A DNA stretch of 64,000 bases from Mycolicibacterium sp. BiH015 (GTDB lineage: Bacteria > Actinomycetota > Actinomycetes > Mycobacteriales > Mycobacteriaceae): contig NZ_JAQGCZ010000006.1 in assembly GCF_027706845.1 (NCBI RefSeq), positions 186,001 to 250,000 on the forward strand. Reading direction: 5' to 3'. Below are positions 1 to 7,224 of this stretch, piece after piece. The first letter of the stretch is position 1. Every line of letters starts with the position of its first letter. A model generated the notes under the pieces. It was not told the DNA's origin, made no database searches, and saw nothing but the letters and a program-made list of their open reading frames with translations. The translations under genes were made by a program, and so were the position numbers.

Positions 1-325
1 TCTGCTGTCCTACACGCCCGACAAGGTGGAGGAGCAGCTCGGCGCCGCCCGCGACCTGCTCACCGGCGAGTTCCGGGAGTCCTACACGTCACTGACCAAT
101 GACGTCGTGATTCCCGGCGCCCGGGAGAAGCAGATCTCGGCGATCGCGACGGTGCCCGCCGCGGCGTCGGTATCGCTGTCCGGTGACAAGGCCGTGGTCC
201 TGCTGTTCGTGAACCAGACGGTGACAGTGGGTCAGGACGCGCCGACCGACACCGCCTCCAGCGTTCGGGTCACGCTGGAGAAGGTCGACGATCGCTGGCT
301 GATCTCTCAGTTCGACCCTGTCTAG
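1..325 (+). CDS. Mce-associated protein, C-terminal part (5' end outside window)
   Basis: The reading frame enters the window already open and ends at a TAG. About 107 C-terminal residues are visible. The stretch beginning LLSYTPDKVEEQL, followed by AVVLLFVNQTVT, SSVRVTLEKVDDRWLISQFDPV-type residues, is the hallmark C-terminal fold of Mce-associated membrane proteins. These are encoded downstream of mce lipid/steroid-import operons and resemble a VirB8/NTF2-like domain outside the membrane. The N-terminal cytoplasmic part and the single membrane helix of the family would lie upstream. A role in stabilising or partnering an Mce transporter is inferred from the family. Internal GTG and ATG codons are not real starts. 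Confidence 0.85.
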   Translation, partial: LLSYTPDKVEEQLGAARDLLTGEFRESYTSLTNDVVIPGAREKQISAIATVPAAASVSLSGDKAVVLLFVNQTVTVGQDAPTDTASSVRVTLEKVDDRWLISQFDPV

Positions 326-362
326 CGTTCGGGGCGGCTGCGGCCCGCACGGCCTGGGGCTT

Positions 363-1622
363 ATGACGGCGCGGCGGCTCACCGCGGTCGACGCCCAGAC
401 CTACTGGCTGTCCCGTGCGGTCCCCAGTGACCAGTTTCTGCTCTTCGCATTCGAGCGGGGGGCGACCTGCCTCGACGACGCGCTGGGCGCCGTCCGCGAC
501 CGGGCGCGAGCGTGCGAGGACCTGCGGTTGCGTATCGACGATGCGGGATTCTGGACCTATCCGGCATGGGTGCCTCGGCATGTCGATCAGGACCAGTTCG
601 TGGTGCACGCTCTCGACGACCCGACATGGGCGGGTTGCCTGAAGGCCGTGCCGGCACTGGCCGACGACCAGCTCGACGTGCGGGTGCGCACGTGGCGACT
701 GCACATCTTCGGGGACGTCGAAGGACTTCCACGCGCGAGGGGCCGTGGCACCGTCGCGGTGCTGCAGATCAGTCACGCCCTGGCCGACGGTGTCCGGGCG
801 TCTGCCCTGGCGGCCCGACTGTTCGGCCGCGACGGCGACGTGCCGACGGTCGCCCCGACGCGCAGGTCGCGCACGGTGATGCCGGTGCTGGCATTTGCCG
901 CGGGACGCGCTCATCGCAGACTGGTGCGCGACACGGAGTCGGGTTTGGTTCCCCCACAAGCGTTTCCGCGCCCGGTGCTGCGCACGAACCGAAGGCCCGA
1001 AGGGGACCGGCAGCTACGGACGGTGGTGTGTGGGCGCCAGGAGATCCGCGGCCCCACGGTCACCGTGGGCGTGCTGGCCGCGATCGGCACCGCCCTGGCC
1101 GCCCATCTCCGCGAGCTCGGTGACGACCCGTCGCAGCTCGGCGCCGAGGTGCCCATGGCGAAAAGTGGTCCGCGACGGTCGAACAACCACTACGGCAATG
1201 TCGGCGTCGGGCTCCATCCGGACGCCGAATCCGGTCTTCGCGTGCAGTTGATCGCCGCCGAACTCGCTGCCCGCAGGCGCCGCGCGGCACATCCGGCGAT
1301 GCGTGCCGAGGCTGCGGCGTTTGCCGCCCTCCCCGCTCCGCTGTTGCGTTGGGGTGTAGGGCAATTCGATCCCGCGACGCGGTGGGACACGGTCATCGGC
1401 AACACCGTGGTCTCGAGTGTGAACCGTGGCCCCGCAGACCTGGCATTCGGCGACGCCTCCGTGGTCTTCACCGCTGCATTGCCGGCGTTGTCCCCGATGA
1501 TGGGCCTGACCCACGGTGTGCACGGCATCGCCGACACGGTCACGGTCAGCGTGCACGGCGCCGAATCGTGCATCGGCGACATCGATGCCTACGTCGAACG
1601 ACTGGCCGGCGAACTTCGCTAG
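363..1622 (+). CDS. WS/DGAT-like acyltransferase family protein, degenerate HHxxxDG motif
   Basis: This 419-residue protein has the layout of the wax ester synthase/diacylglycerol acyltransferase superfamily. An N-terminal condensation-like half carries SHALADG at residues 137-143, and a C-terminal half carries NNHYGN and a late GLTHGVHG segment. The family motif HHxxxDG has Ser in place of the first His, while the catalytic second His (H138) and D142-G143 remain. Acyl transfer from acyl-CoA to an alcohol is therefore plausible but not certain. It is slightly shorter than typical 450-470-residue members. It starts at ATG 37 bases after the Mce-associated gene and ends tail-to-tail with the TetR gene, sharing the four bases CTAG with it. 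Confidence 0.7.
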   Translation: MTARRLTAVDAQTYWLSRAVPSDQFLLFAFERGATCLDDALGAVRDRARACEDLRLRIDDAGFWTYPAWVPRHVDQDQFVVHALDDPTWAGCLKAVPALADDQLDVRVRTWRLHIFGDVEGLPRARGRGTVAVLQISHALADGVRASALAARLFGRDGDVPTVAPTRRSRTVMPVLAFAAGRAHRRLVRDTESGLVPPQAFPRPVLRTNRRPEGDRQLRTVVCGRQEIRGPTVTVGVLAAIGTALAAHLRELGDDPSQLGAEVPMAKSGPRRSNNHYGNVGVGLHPDAESGLRVQLIAAELAARRRRAAHPAMRAEAAAFAALPAPLLRWGVGQFDPATRWDTVIGNTVVSSVNRGPADLAFGDASVVFTAALPALSPMMGLTHGVHGIADTVTVSVHGAESCIGDIDAYVERLAGELR

Positions 1623-2302
1623 TCCTGCTCGCCGAGCGACGCGATCACCGCCTCCATCGATCGCATCGCGGCGTCGCGATCGTCACCCATGCCGACGAGT
1701 GCGTCGATGATGAGGGGCCCGAGAATCTGCGCGAGGCCGTGACCTTCGTGGCCGAAGAAGCCGGCGAGTTCCAGCATGACGGCGCCGTGGTTGATGCTCC
1801 ACAGCCGGCCTGCGACCGCGAGTTCGTCGTCGTCGCGGATTCGTCCGGCGTCCATCATCCGGTGCACCGCGTTGTGCAGTGCCCCGAACGATGCCGTCCA
1901 TTCGGCGCGGTTGGTCGCGCTGCCGGAGACGGTGATGTCGGCGCGGAATTTGGCGACCGACGCAGGGGAGGTGGCGCCGAAAATCAGTTGATAGCGTGCC
2001 GGATTCGCGAGTGCGTACTGGTGATACGCCAGCCCCATCGACAGAAAGTCGGCCACCGGATCGTCGGTCTCCGGCACCTCGGTGAGCACCTGGGTGAATC
2101 CCAGGAAGATGTCGACGGCGATCGCGTCGATCAACCCGGGCATGCCGCCGAGGTGGGTGTACAACGCCATCGTCGACGTGCCGGCTTCGGAGGTGATGCT
2201 GCGCGCGCTCAGCGCGGCGAGGCCGTCGCGCTCCATCAGCCGGATCCCGGCTGCCACGAGCCGGTCCCGCACACTCTCACGTCCGGAACTCATCCTTGCC
2301 AT
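1619..2302 (-). CDS. TetR family transcriptional regulator of the carotenoid oxygenase locus
   Basis: This 227-residue protein has an N-terminal TetR helix-turn-helix (about residues 12-58; LSARSITSEAGTSTMALYTHLGG recognition region) and an alpha-helical ligand-binding C-terminal domain resembling TetR_C_33-type families (DPVADFLSMGLAYHQYALANPARYQLIFG). It is transcribed divergently from the carotenoid oxygenase gene. Two copies of the palindrome ATAACGSTGTTAT lie between the two start codons, so it is very likely an autoregulated repressor of that pair. ATG at 2302 is used; a second ATG three codons in (2293) is an alternative. The ligand is unknown; a carotenoid, apocarotenal or retinoid-like compound is inferred only from context. 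Confidence 0.85.
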   Translation of the reverse strand: MARMSSGRESVRDRLVAAGIRLMERDGLAALSARSITSEAGTSTMALYTHLGGMPGLIDAIAVDIFLGFTQVLTEVPETDDPVADFLSMGLAYHQYALANPARYQLIFGATSPASVAKFRADITVSGSATNRAEWTASFGALHNAVHRMMDAGRIRDDDELAVAGRLWSINHGAVMLELAGFFGHEGHGLAQILGPLIIDALVGMGDDRDAAMRSMEAVIASLGEQD

Positions 2303-2308
2303 GCTGCC

Positions 2309-2347
2309 ATAACGGTGTTATACACAACGTACTTATAACGCTGTTAT
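2309..2347. promoter_or_regulatory. Two TetR-type palindromic operators
   Basis: ATAACGGTGTTAT (2309-2321) and ATAACGCTGTTAT (2335-2347) are near-identical 13-bp palindromes (5-bp arms ATAAC/GTTAT, 3-bp centre) with starts 26 bases apart. They fill the gap between the divergent TetR and carotenoid oxygenase genes. The second abuts the ribosome-binding site AGGAG (2348-2352) of the oxygenase. Regulator binding there would block both transcription units. Identity and spacing are read directly; binding by the adjacent TetR is inferred. Confidence 0.8.
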
Positions 2348-2359
2348 AGGAGTGGGGCG

Positions 2360-3805
2360 ATGGGGAATCGGTATCGGGAGGGGGCGCTGGCCCCGCTGTC
2401 GCGGGAATACACGCTGACCGACCTGGCGGTGACGGGAACGATTCCGGACTACCTCGACGGGCGCTATCTGCGTAACGGCCCGAATCCGATCGAGGAGATC
2501 GATCCCGAGCTCTATCACTGGTTCGTCGGCGACGGCATGGTCCATGGCATCCGGATGCGCGATGGCAGGGCCGAGTGGTACCGCAATCGGTGGGTGCGAG
2601 GGCCGCAGGCCGCACGGCTGCTTGGTGAACCCAGGCGTGGGGGGCACTTCGGCACCGCCTCGGTCGGGGCGAACACCAATGTCATCGGGCATGCGGGAAA
2701 GACGTTGGCGCTCATCGAAGCCGGCGTCGCCAACTATGAGCTGACCGACGAACTGGACACCGTGGGCGTCTGCGATTTCGACGGCACCCTGACCGGCGGC
2801 TACACCGCACACCCCAAACGGGACCCCGAAACCGGTGAGCTGCACGCGGTGTCGTACCGCGTCCTGCACGGAAACACGGTGCAGTACTCGGTGATCGGCG
2901 TCGACGGCCGTGCCAGGCGAACCGTCGACATCGAGGTCACGGGCTGCCCCATGATGCACGACTTCTCGCTGACCGAAAAGCATGTGATCCTCTACGACCT
3001 GCCGGTCACCTTCGACGTGCGCCGGGCCGTCGAGCTGACCGTCCCGCGGGGCCTGAGGTTGCCCGCGCGATTGATGTTGTCGGCGTTGATGACTCGGGTG
3101 CGCATGCCTGACCCGATCAGGGCCCGCAAACCGCGAACCCCGTCGTCGGATCACAGCTTCCCGTACTCCTGGAATCCGAAGTACCCGGCCCGCATCGGTG
3201 TCATGCCGCGCGAGGGCACGAACGCCGACGTCCGCTGGTTCGACGTGGAGCCGTGCTACGTCTTCCATCCGATGAACGCCTACGACTCACCCGAGGACGA
3301 CACGATCGCCCTCGACGTCGTGCGGCATCAGAAGATGTTCGCCACCGACCACCTCGGTCCCAACGAAGGGCCGCCGACCCTGGACAGGTGGACAGTCGAC
3401 CTGTCCAACGGCAAGGTGCGTGAATCGCGGATCGACGATCGAGGACAGGAGTTTCCCCGCGTCGACGAACGGCTGGTCGGGAAACGGCACCGCTACGGCT
3501 ATGCGCCGCAGGTCACCACCGGTGCCGACACCACCGGAACGCTGCTCAAACACGACCTGGTCGGGAACGGATCCCTCAGCCGGTCGTTCGGCGCCGGAAA
3601 AGCAGTGGGGGAGTTCGTCTTCCACCCGGCCACGACGGATGCCGCCGAAGACGACGGCGTGCTGATGGGTTACGTCTACGACCGCGCGAGCGACCGCAGC
3701 GAGCTGGCCATCCTCGACGCGGGCACTCTGGAGGACGTCGCACGCATCCATCTGCCCCACCGGGTGCCTGCCGGATTCCACGGCAACTGGGTGCCCGCGG
3801 CATGA
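2360..3805 (+). CDS. Carotenoid cleavage oxygenase (RPE65/CCO family)
   Basis: This 481-residue non-haem iron dioxygenase of the carotenoid oxygenase family would cleave a double bond of a carotenoid or apocarotenoid to give aldehydes. The seven-bladed propeller signature is visible: YLRNGPNP near residue 40 and HWFVGDGMVHG near 53. The four iron-binding histidines fit H151 (YTAHPKRD), H200 (MMHDFSLT), H303 (VFHPMNAYDS) and H474 (GFHGNW, just before the C-terminus). Length matches bacterial members and resembles M. tuberculosis Rv0654. ATG is preceded by AGGAG with a 7-base spacer. Expression is probably controlled by the divergent TetR through the double palindrome. Substrate is not predictable from sequence. 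Confidence 0.92.
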   Translation: MGNRYREGALAPLSREYTLTDLAVTGTIPDYLDGRYLRNGPNPIEEIDPELYHWFVGDGMVHGIRMRDGRAEWYRNRWVRGPQAARLLGEPRRGGHFGTASVGANTNVIGHAGKTLALIEAGVANYELTDELDTVGVCDFDGTLTGGYTAHPKRDPETGELHAVSYRVLHGNTVQYSVIGVDGRARRTVDIEVTGCPMMHDFSLTEKHVILYDLPVTFDVRRAVELTVPRGLRLPARLMLSALMTRVRMPDPIRARKPRTPSSDHSFPYSWNPKYPARIGVMPREGTNADVRWFDVEPCYVFHPMNAYDSPEDDTIALDVVRHQKMFATDHLGPNEGPPTLDRWTVDLSNGKVRESRIDDRGQEFPRVDERLVGKRHRYGYAPQVTTGADTTGTLLKHDLVGNGSLSRSFGAGKAVGEFVFHPATTDAAEDDGVLMGYVYDRASDRSELAILDAGTLEDVARIHLPHRVPAGFHGNWVPAA

Positions 3806-3835
3806 GGGGGGTGAGCGGTGACGTGACAGATGTTC

Positions 3836-3841
3836 TAAGTT
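3836..3841 (+). promoter_or_regulatory. Leaderless -10 box for the DoxX gene
   Basis: TAAGTT fits the mycobacterial TANNNT -10 pattern and is followed by exactly seven bases before the ATG at 3849. This is the geometry of a leaderless transcript whose first base is the A of the start codon. No Shine-Dalgarno sequence is present. Confidence 0.55.
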
Positions 3842-3848
3842 TTGTTAC

Positions 3849-4370
3849 ATGACTGCCTACGATGTCGGACTCCTGATCCTGCGCGTCGTCCTCGGCCTGA
3901 CCATGGCCGCCCACGGGTACAACAAGTTCTTCGGCAAGGGCGGGCTCAAGGGTACCGCCGGCTGGTTCGACAGCATGGGGATGAAGCCGGGCATGTTCCA
4001 CGCCCGGGTGGCGGCGACCACCGAGATGGCAGCAGGTCTCGGGCTGGCCGTCGGCCTGCTCACCCCGATCCCCGCCGCGGGCTTCGTCGCATTGATGTTC
4101 GTCGCCGCCTGGACCGTCCACAAGGCGAACGGCTTCTTCATCGTCAAGGAGGGCTGGGAGTACAACCTGGTGCTGGCCGCCTCGGCGGTGGGCATCGCCA
4201 CCACCGGCGCCGGCAAGCTGAGTCTGGACTACGCGCTGTTGCGCAACTCCGGGGTCTACGACTACCTCTCCGGCTGGTGGGGCCTGGCGATCGCCGCGGT
4301 CCTGGGGCTCGCAGGCGGCATCGGCCAGCTGGTGATCTTCTACCGGCCGCCCGCCAAGCAGAGCGCATAA
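3849..4370 (+). CDS. DoxX family membrane protein
   Basis: This 173-residue integral membrane protein has four hydrophobic segments (about residues 5-25, 55-80, 82-105 and 130-160). The opening LLILRVVLGLTMAAHGYNKFFG and the FHARVAATTEMAAGLGLAVGLLTP block are typical of the DoxX family. Family members include quinone-linked oxidoreductase subunits and redox-stress partners, but no cofactor residues can be assigned here. It has its own leaderless-type promoter and lies upstream of another membrane-protein gene in the same direction, separated by 61 bases that contain a second -10 box. A specific function is not inferred. Confidence 0.85.
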   Translation: MTAYDVGLLILRVVLGLTMAAHGYNKFFGKGGLKGTAGWFDSMGMKPGMFHARVAATTEMAAGLGLAVGLLTPIPAAGFVALMFVAAWTVHKANGFFIVKEGWEYNLVLAASAVGIATTGAGKLSLDYALLRNSGVYDYLSGWWGLAIAAVLGLAGGIGQLVIFYRPPAKQSA

Positions 4371-4418
4371 TTCGCCGCCTTTTGCCGACGTTCGCGCCAG
4401 CCGAACTGGAACACGTTC

Positions 4419-4424
4419 TAATCT
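4419..4424 (+). promoter_or_regulatory. Leaderless -10 box for the DUF3556 gene
   Basis: TAATCT is followed by seven bases (AGCCGGC) and then the ATG at 4432. This TANNNT-N7-start arrangement and the absence of a purine-rich ribosome-binding site indicate a leaderless mRNA. Confidence 0.55.
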
Positions 4425-4431
4425 AGCCGGC

Positions 4432-6183
4432 ATGGGTTTTCTCAAACAGGACGCGCCCGTCGTCGACTATGCGGAATGGAGCAAGGGCACCCGCGCCGAA
4501 CGGATCGTCCCGATGGCCCGGCACTGGGCCGAGGTCGGCTTCGGCACACCGGTCGTCATGCACCTGTTCTATGTGGTGAAGATCCTTCTCTACGTCCTCG
4601 TCGCATGGGTGATCGTCGTGGCGACCACGACCGGCATCGACGGTTTCACCAACGTGACGGCGTGGTACCACGAGCCGATCGTGTACCAGAAGGTCGTCTT
4701 CTACACGATGCTCTTCGAGGTCGTCGGCCTCGGCTGCGGCTTCGGTCCGCTCAACAACCGCTTCTTCCCGCCGATGGGGTCCATCCTCTACTGGCTGCGG
4801 CCCAAGACCATTCGGCTGCCACCGTGGCCCAACCGCGTCCCGCTGACGGCCGGCGACACCCGGACACCGCTCGACGTCGCACTCTATGCGGCACTCCTGG
4901 TCATGCTGGTGGTCGCGCTCGCGTCGAACGGCACCGGCCCCATCCCGGAGATCGGCTCGGAAGTCGGTGTCCTTCCCGTGTGGCAGACCGCGACGATCAT
5001 CGGCCTGCTCATCGTCGCGGGCCTGCGCGACAAGGTGATCTTCCTGGCCGCCCGCGGCGAGGTGTACGGCTCACTGGCCGTGTGCTTCCTGTTCAGCGGC
5101 GCCGACATCATCATCGCCGCCAAGCTGGTCTGCCTGGTGATCTGGATGGGCGCCGCGACATCGAAACTGAACAAGCATTTCCCGTTCGTCATCTCCACGA
5201 TGATGAGCAACAACCCGGTCATGCGGCCGCGGTGGATCAAGCGAAAGTTCTTCGAGCACTTCCCGGATGACCTGCGCCCCGGCCGGGCCTCACGGGTGCT
5301 GGCGCACTTCTCGACCGCCATCGAGATGCTGGTGCCGCTCGTGCTGTTCTTCAGCCACGGCGGCTGGCCGACCTACATCGCCGCGTTCGTCATGCTCGTC
5401 TTCCATTTCGGTATCCTGTCGGCGATCCCGATGGGCGTGCCGCTGGAATGGAACGTCTTCATGCAGTTCAGCGTGGTGGCGCTGTTCGTCGGCAACGCCG
5501 GCGTCGGCCTCGGGGACCTGAACAGCCCGTGGCCCATCGTGCTGTTCGCCGCCGTCGCAGGCACCGTCGTCGTCGGAAACCTCTTCCCCCGCAAGGTGTC
5601 CTTCCTGCCCGGCATGCGCTACTACGCCGGCAACTGGGACACCTCGCTGTGGTGTGTGAAGCCGTCCGCGGCGGAGAAGATCACCAACGGCATCGTCGCG
5701 ATCGCGAGCATGCCTGCTGCCCAGATGGAGAAGTTCTACGGCAGCAAGGAAACCGCCGAGATGTACCTCTACATGGGGTATGCGTTCCGGTCGTTCAACA
5801 CCCACGGCCGGGCCATGTTCACGCTGGCGCACCGGGTGATGGCCGGGTACGACGAATCGGACTACGTGCTCACCGACGGCGAGCGGATCTGCAGCACCGC
5901 GATCGGATGGAACTTCGGCGACGGCCACATGCATAACGAGCAGCTGATCGCCGCGTTGCAGAAGCGGTGCCATTTCGAGCCGGGCGAGGTGCGGGTGCTG
6001 CTGCTCGACGCGCAGCCGATTCACCAGCAGCGCCAGGAGTACCGCCTCGTCGACGCCGCGACCGGTGAGTTCGAGCGTGGCTACGTGATGGTCGCCGACA
6101 TGGTCACCCGCCAGCCGTGGGACGACACCGTGCCGGTCCACGTGACGTGGGCACAGAAAGGCACTGCCGGCGCCGACGCCTGA
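4432..6183 (+). CDS. DUF3556 family polytopic membrane protein
   Basis: This 583-residue protein opens with MGFLKQDAPVVDYAEW, a start I associate with the actinobacterial DUF3556 membrane proteins. Roughly ten hydrophobic helices lie between residues 40 and 385, with conserved-looking loops LNNRFFPPMGS and TSKLNKHFPFVISTMMSNNP. The last 190 residues are soluble, containing GRAMFTLAHRVMAG and DGERICSTAIGWNFGDGHMHNEQ. The helical core has a distant flavour of HTTM/vitamin K carboxylase-like proteins, but I cannot support an activity. It is probably transcribed from its own leaderless promoter. It ends just before a dispersed palindromic element that separates it from the convergent GntR gene. 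Confidence 0.8.
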   Translation: MGFLKQDAPVVDYAEWSKGTRAERIVPMARHWAEVGFGTPVVMHLFYVVKILLYVLVAWVIVVATTTGIDGFTNVTAWYHEPIVYQKVVFYTMLFEVVGLGCGFGPLNNRFFPPMGSILYWLRPKTIRLPPWPNRVPLTAGDTRTPLDVALYAALLVMLVVALASNGTGPIPEIGSEVGVLPVWQTATIIGLLIVAGLRDKVIFLAARGEVYGSLAVCFLFSGADIIIAAKLVCLVIWMGAATSKLNKHFPFVISTMMSNNPVMRPRWIKRKFFEHFPDDLRPGRASRVLAHFSTAIEMLVPLVLFFSHGGWPTYIAAFVMLVFHFGILSAIPMGVPLEWNVFMQFSVVALFVGNAGVGLGDLNSPWPIVLFAAVAGTVVVGNLFPRKVSFLPGMRYYAGNWDTSLWCVKPSAAEKITNGIVAIASMPAAQMEKFYGSKETAEMYLYMGYAFRSFNTHGRAMFTLAHRVMAGYDESDYVLTDGERICSTAIGWNFGDGHMHNEQLIAALQKRCHFEPGEVRVLLLDAQPIHQQRQEYRLVDAATGEFERGYVMVADMVTRQPWDDTVPVHVTWAQKGTAGADA

Positions 6184-6187
6184 CGGT

Positions 6188-6247
6188 CGAGATCCACCTA
6201 TTGCAGACGCTTACTCGAACTGCCTGGGCACAGGGCGGATTTCGGTG
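6188..6247. repeat. Dispersed intergenic element, copy 1 (partner at 38164)
   Basis: A 60-base intergenic segment begins CGAGATCCAC, has TACTCG at its centre and ends GCGGATTTCGGTG. It aligns without gaps to 38164-38223 with the ends and centre conserved. The termini are imperfect inverted repeats of each other (GATCCAC against GCGGATT). It sits between the convergent DUF3556 and GntR genes, so it could also act as a terminator. Confidence 0.6.
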
Positions 6248-6260
6248 TGCGCGCAGACCG

Positions 6261-7052
6261 TCAGCCCATCACGTCGCGCACGGGCACGCTCTCCAGGCCC
6301 GTCAGCAACAGCTCGCGCGAGGTGTCGAGATGCTTGCGCCAGTGCGCTTCCGCACCGGCGGCGTCGCCGGCACGCAGGAACTGCATCAGCTTGCGGTAGG
6401 ACCGCATCAGCTTGTCGTAGTCGGCCTTCGACACGGGGCGGCGCTCGTTGAACACGAACGCCGTGTGCCTGACCGTGATCTCGTGCAGCATGCCGGCGAC
6501 GATGCTCAGCGTGGCGTTGCCCGACAGTTGCACCACACGCAGATGGAACGCGCCCGTCGCCTCGGCAAGTCGGGAGGACTGGTAACCGTCGGTGATGAGC
6601 TCTTCGAGCATCTGCTCGAGCTCGTCGAATGCCTCCGCCGAACCCGATTCGGCGAGCAGACGCGCTGCCATCGGCTCGATGCCGGACTTCGCGGTCAGCA
6701 GATCGGCGATGGTGGCGCCCGATAGCTCCAACAGCAGGCCGGCGGGGCGGGCGACCACCTCGGGTCCGGGAACCCGGACGCGCGCCCCGGTGCGGGAGCC
6801 CCGCCGCACCTCGACGAGACGCTCGGACTCCAGGACGCGGACCGCTTCGCGCAGCGTCGGCCTGCTGACGCCGAAGTGGGCCATCAGTTCGGCCTCGTTG
6901 GGAAGGAAGTCGCCGTCTTTGAGTTGTCCCTCGACGACCATGCGACGCAGCGTTCCGGCGACGAGTTCGGCGGTCTTGGGGGAGCGGACGGCCGCGCGGG
7001 ATGCGACGGCGTCCGGCCCGATCATCGGCGCCAGGGGAGTACTGCGAGCCAT
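6261..7052 (-). CDS. GntR/FadR family transcriptional regulator (FCD domain)
   Basis: This 263-residue regulator has a winged helix at about residues 25-95 (KDGDFLPNEAELMAHFGVSRPTLREAVRVLESERLVEVRRG). An FCD ligand-binding domain covers about 105-250, with the metal/ligand histidine motifs FHLRVVQLSGN and HWRKHLDTS. FadR-type FCD regulators usually sense a carboxylate or acyl-CoA. The ATG at 7052 has a very strong AGGAGGTGG ribosome-binding site directly upstream. No clear target is adjacent: the gene is followed by the convergent DUF3556 gene and preceded, in the same direction, by the PGRS-like gene. Regulation of the latter or of distant fatty-acid genes is speculative. Confidence 0.85.
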   Translation of the reverse strand: MARSTPLAPMIGPDAVASRAAVRSPKTAELVAGTLRRMVVEGQLKDGDFLPNEAELMAHFGVSRPTLREAVRVLESERLVEVRRGSRTGARVRVPGPEVVARPAGLLLELSGATIADLLTAKSGIEPMAARLLAESGSAEAFDELEQMLEELITDGYQSSRLAEATGAFHLRVVQLSGNATLSIVAGMLHEITVRHTAFVFNERRPVSKADYDKLMRSYRKLMQFLRAGDAAGAEAHWRKHLDTSRELLLTGLESVPVRDVMG

Positions 7053-7168
7053 TCCACCTCCTCCACGGTCGACTCAGCTGTGCAACTCAGTAAACCATGT
7101 GAGGTGGACTTGGCTTGATCATCCGGTGTACGCGCAGGTGGACCGTCGATTCTGGCACGGAAACAGGA

Positions 7169-7204
7169 AGCGGGTACGGGAGCCTGTGGACTCCCGTACC
7201 CGCT
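7169..7204 (-). terminator. Terminator of the PGRS-like gene
   Basis: AGCGGGTACGGGAG (7169-7182) is perfectly complementary to 7191-7204 with an 8-base loop. Read on the minus strand it begins about 20 bases after the TAG of the PGRS-like gene and is followed by a pyrimidine-rich stretch (TTCCTGTTTCC). A 14-bp stem makes this a convincing intrinsic terminator. Confidence 0.75.
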
Positions 7205-7224
7205 CTCACAGCGTCGACGACGAT

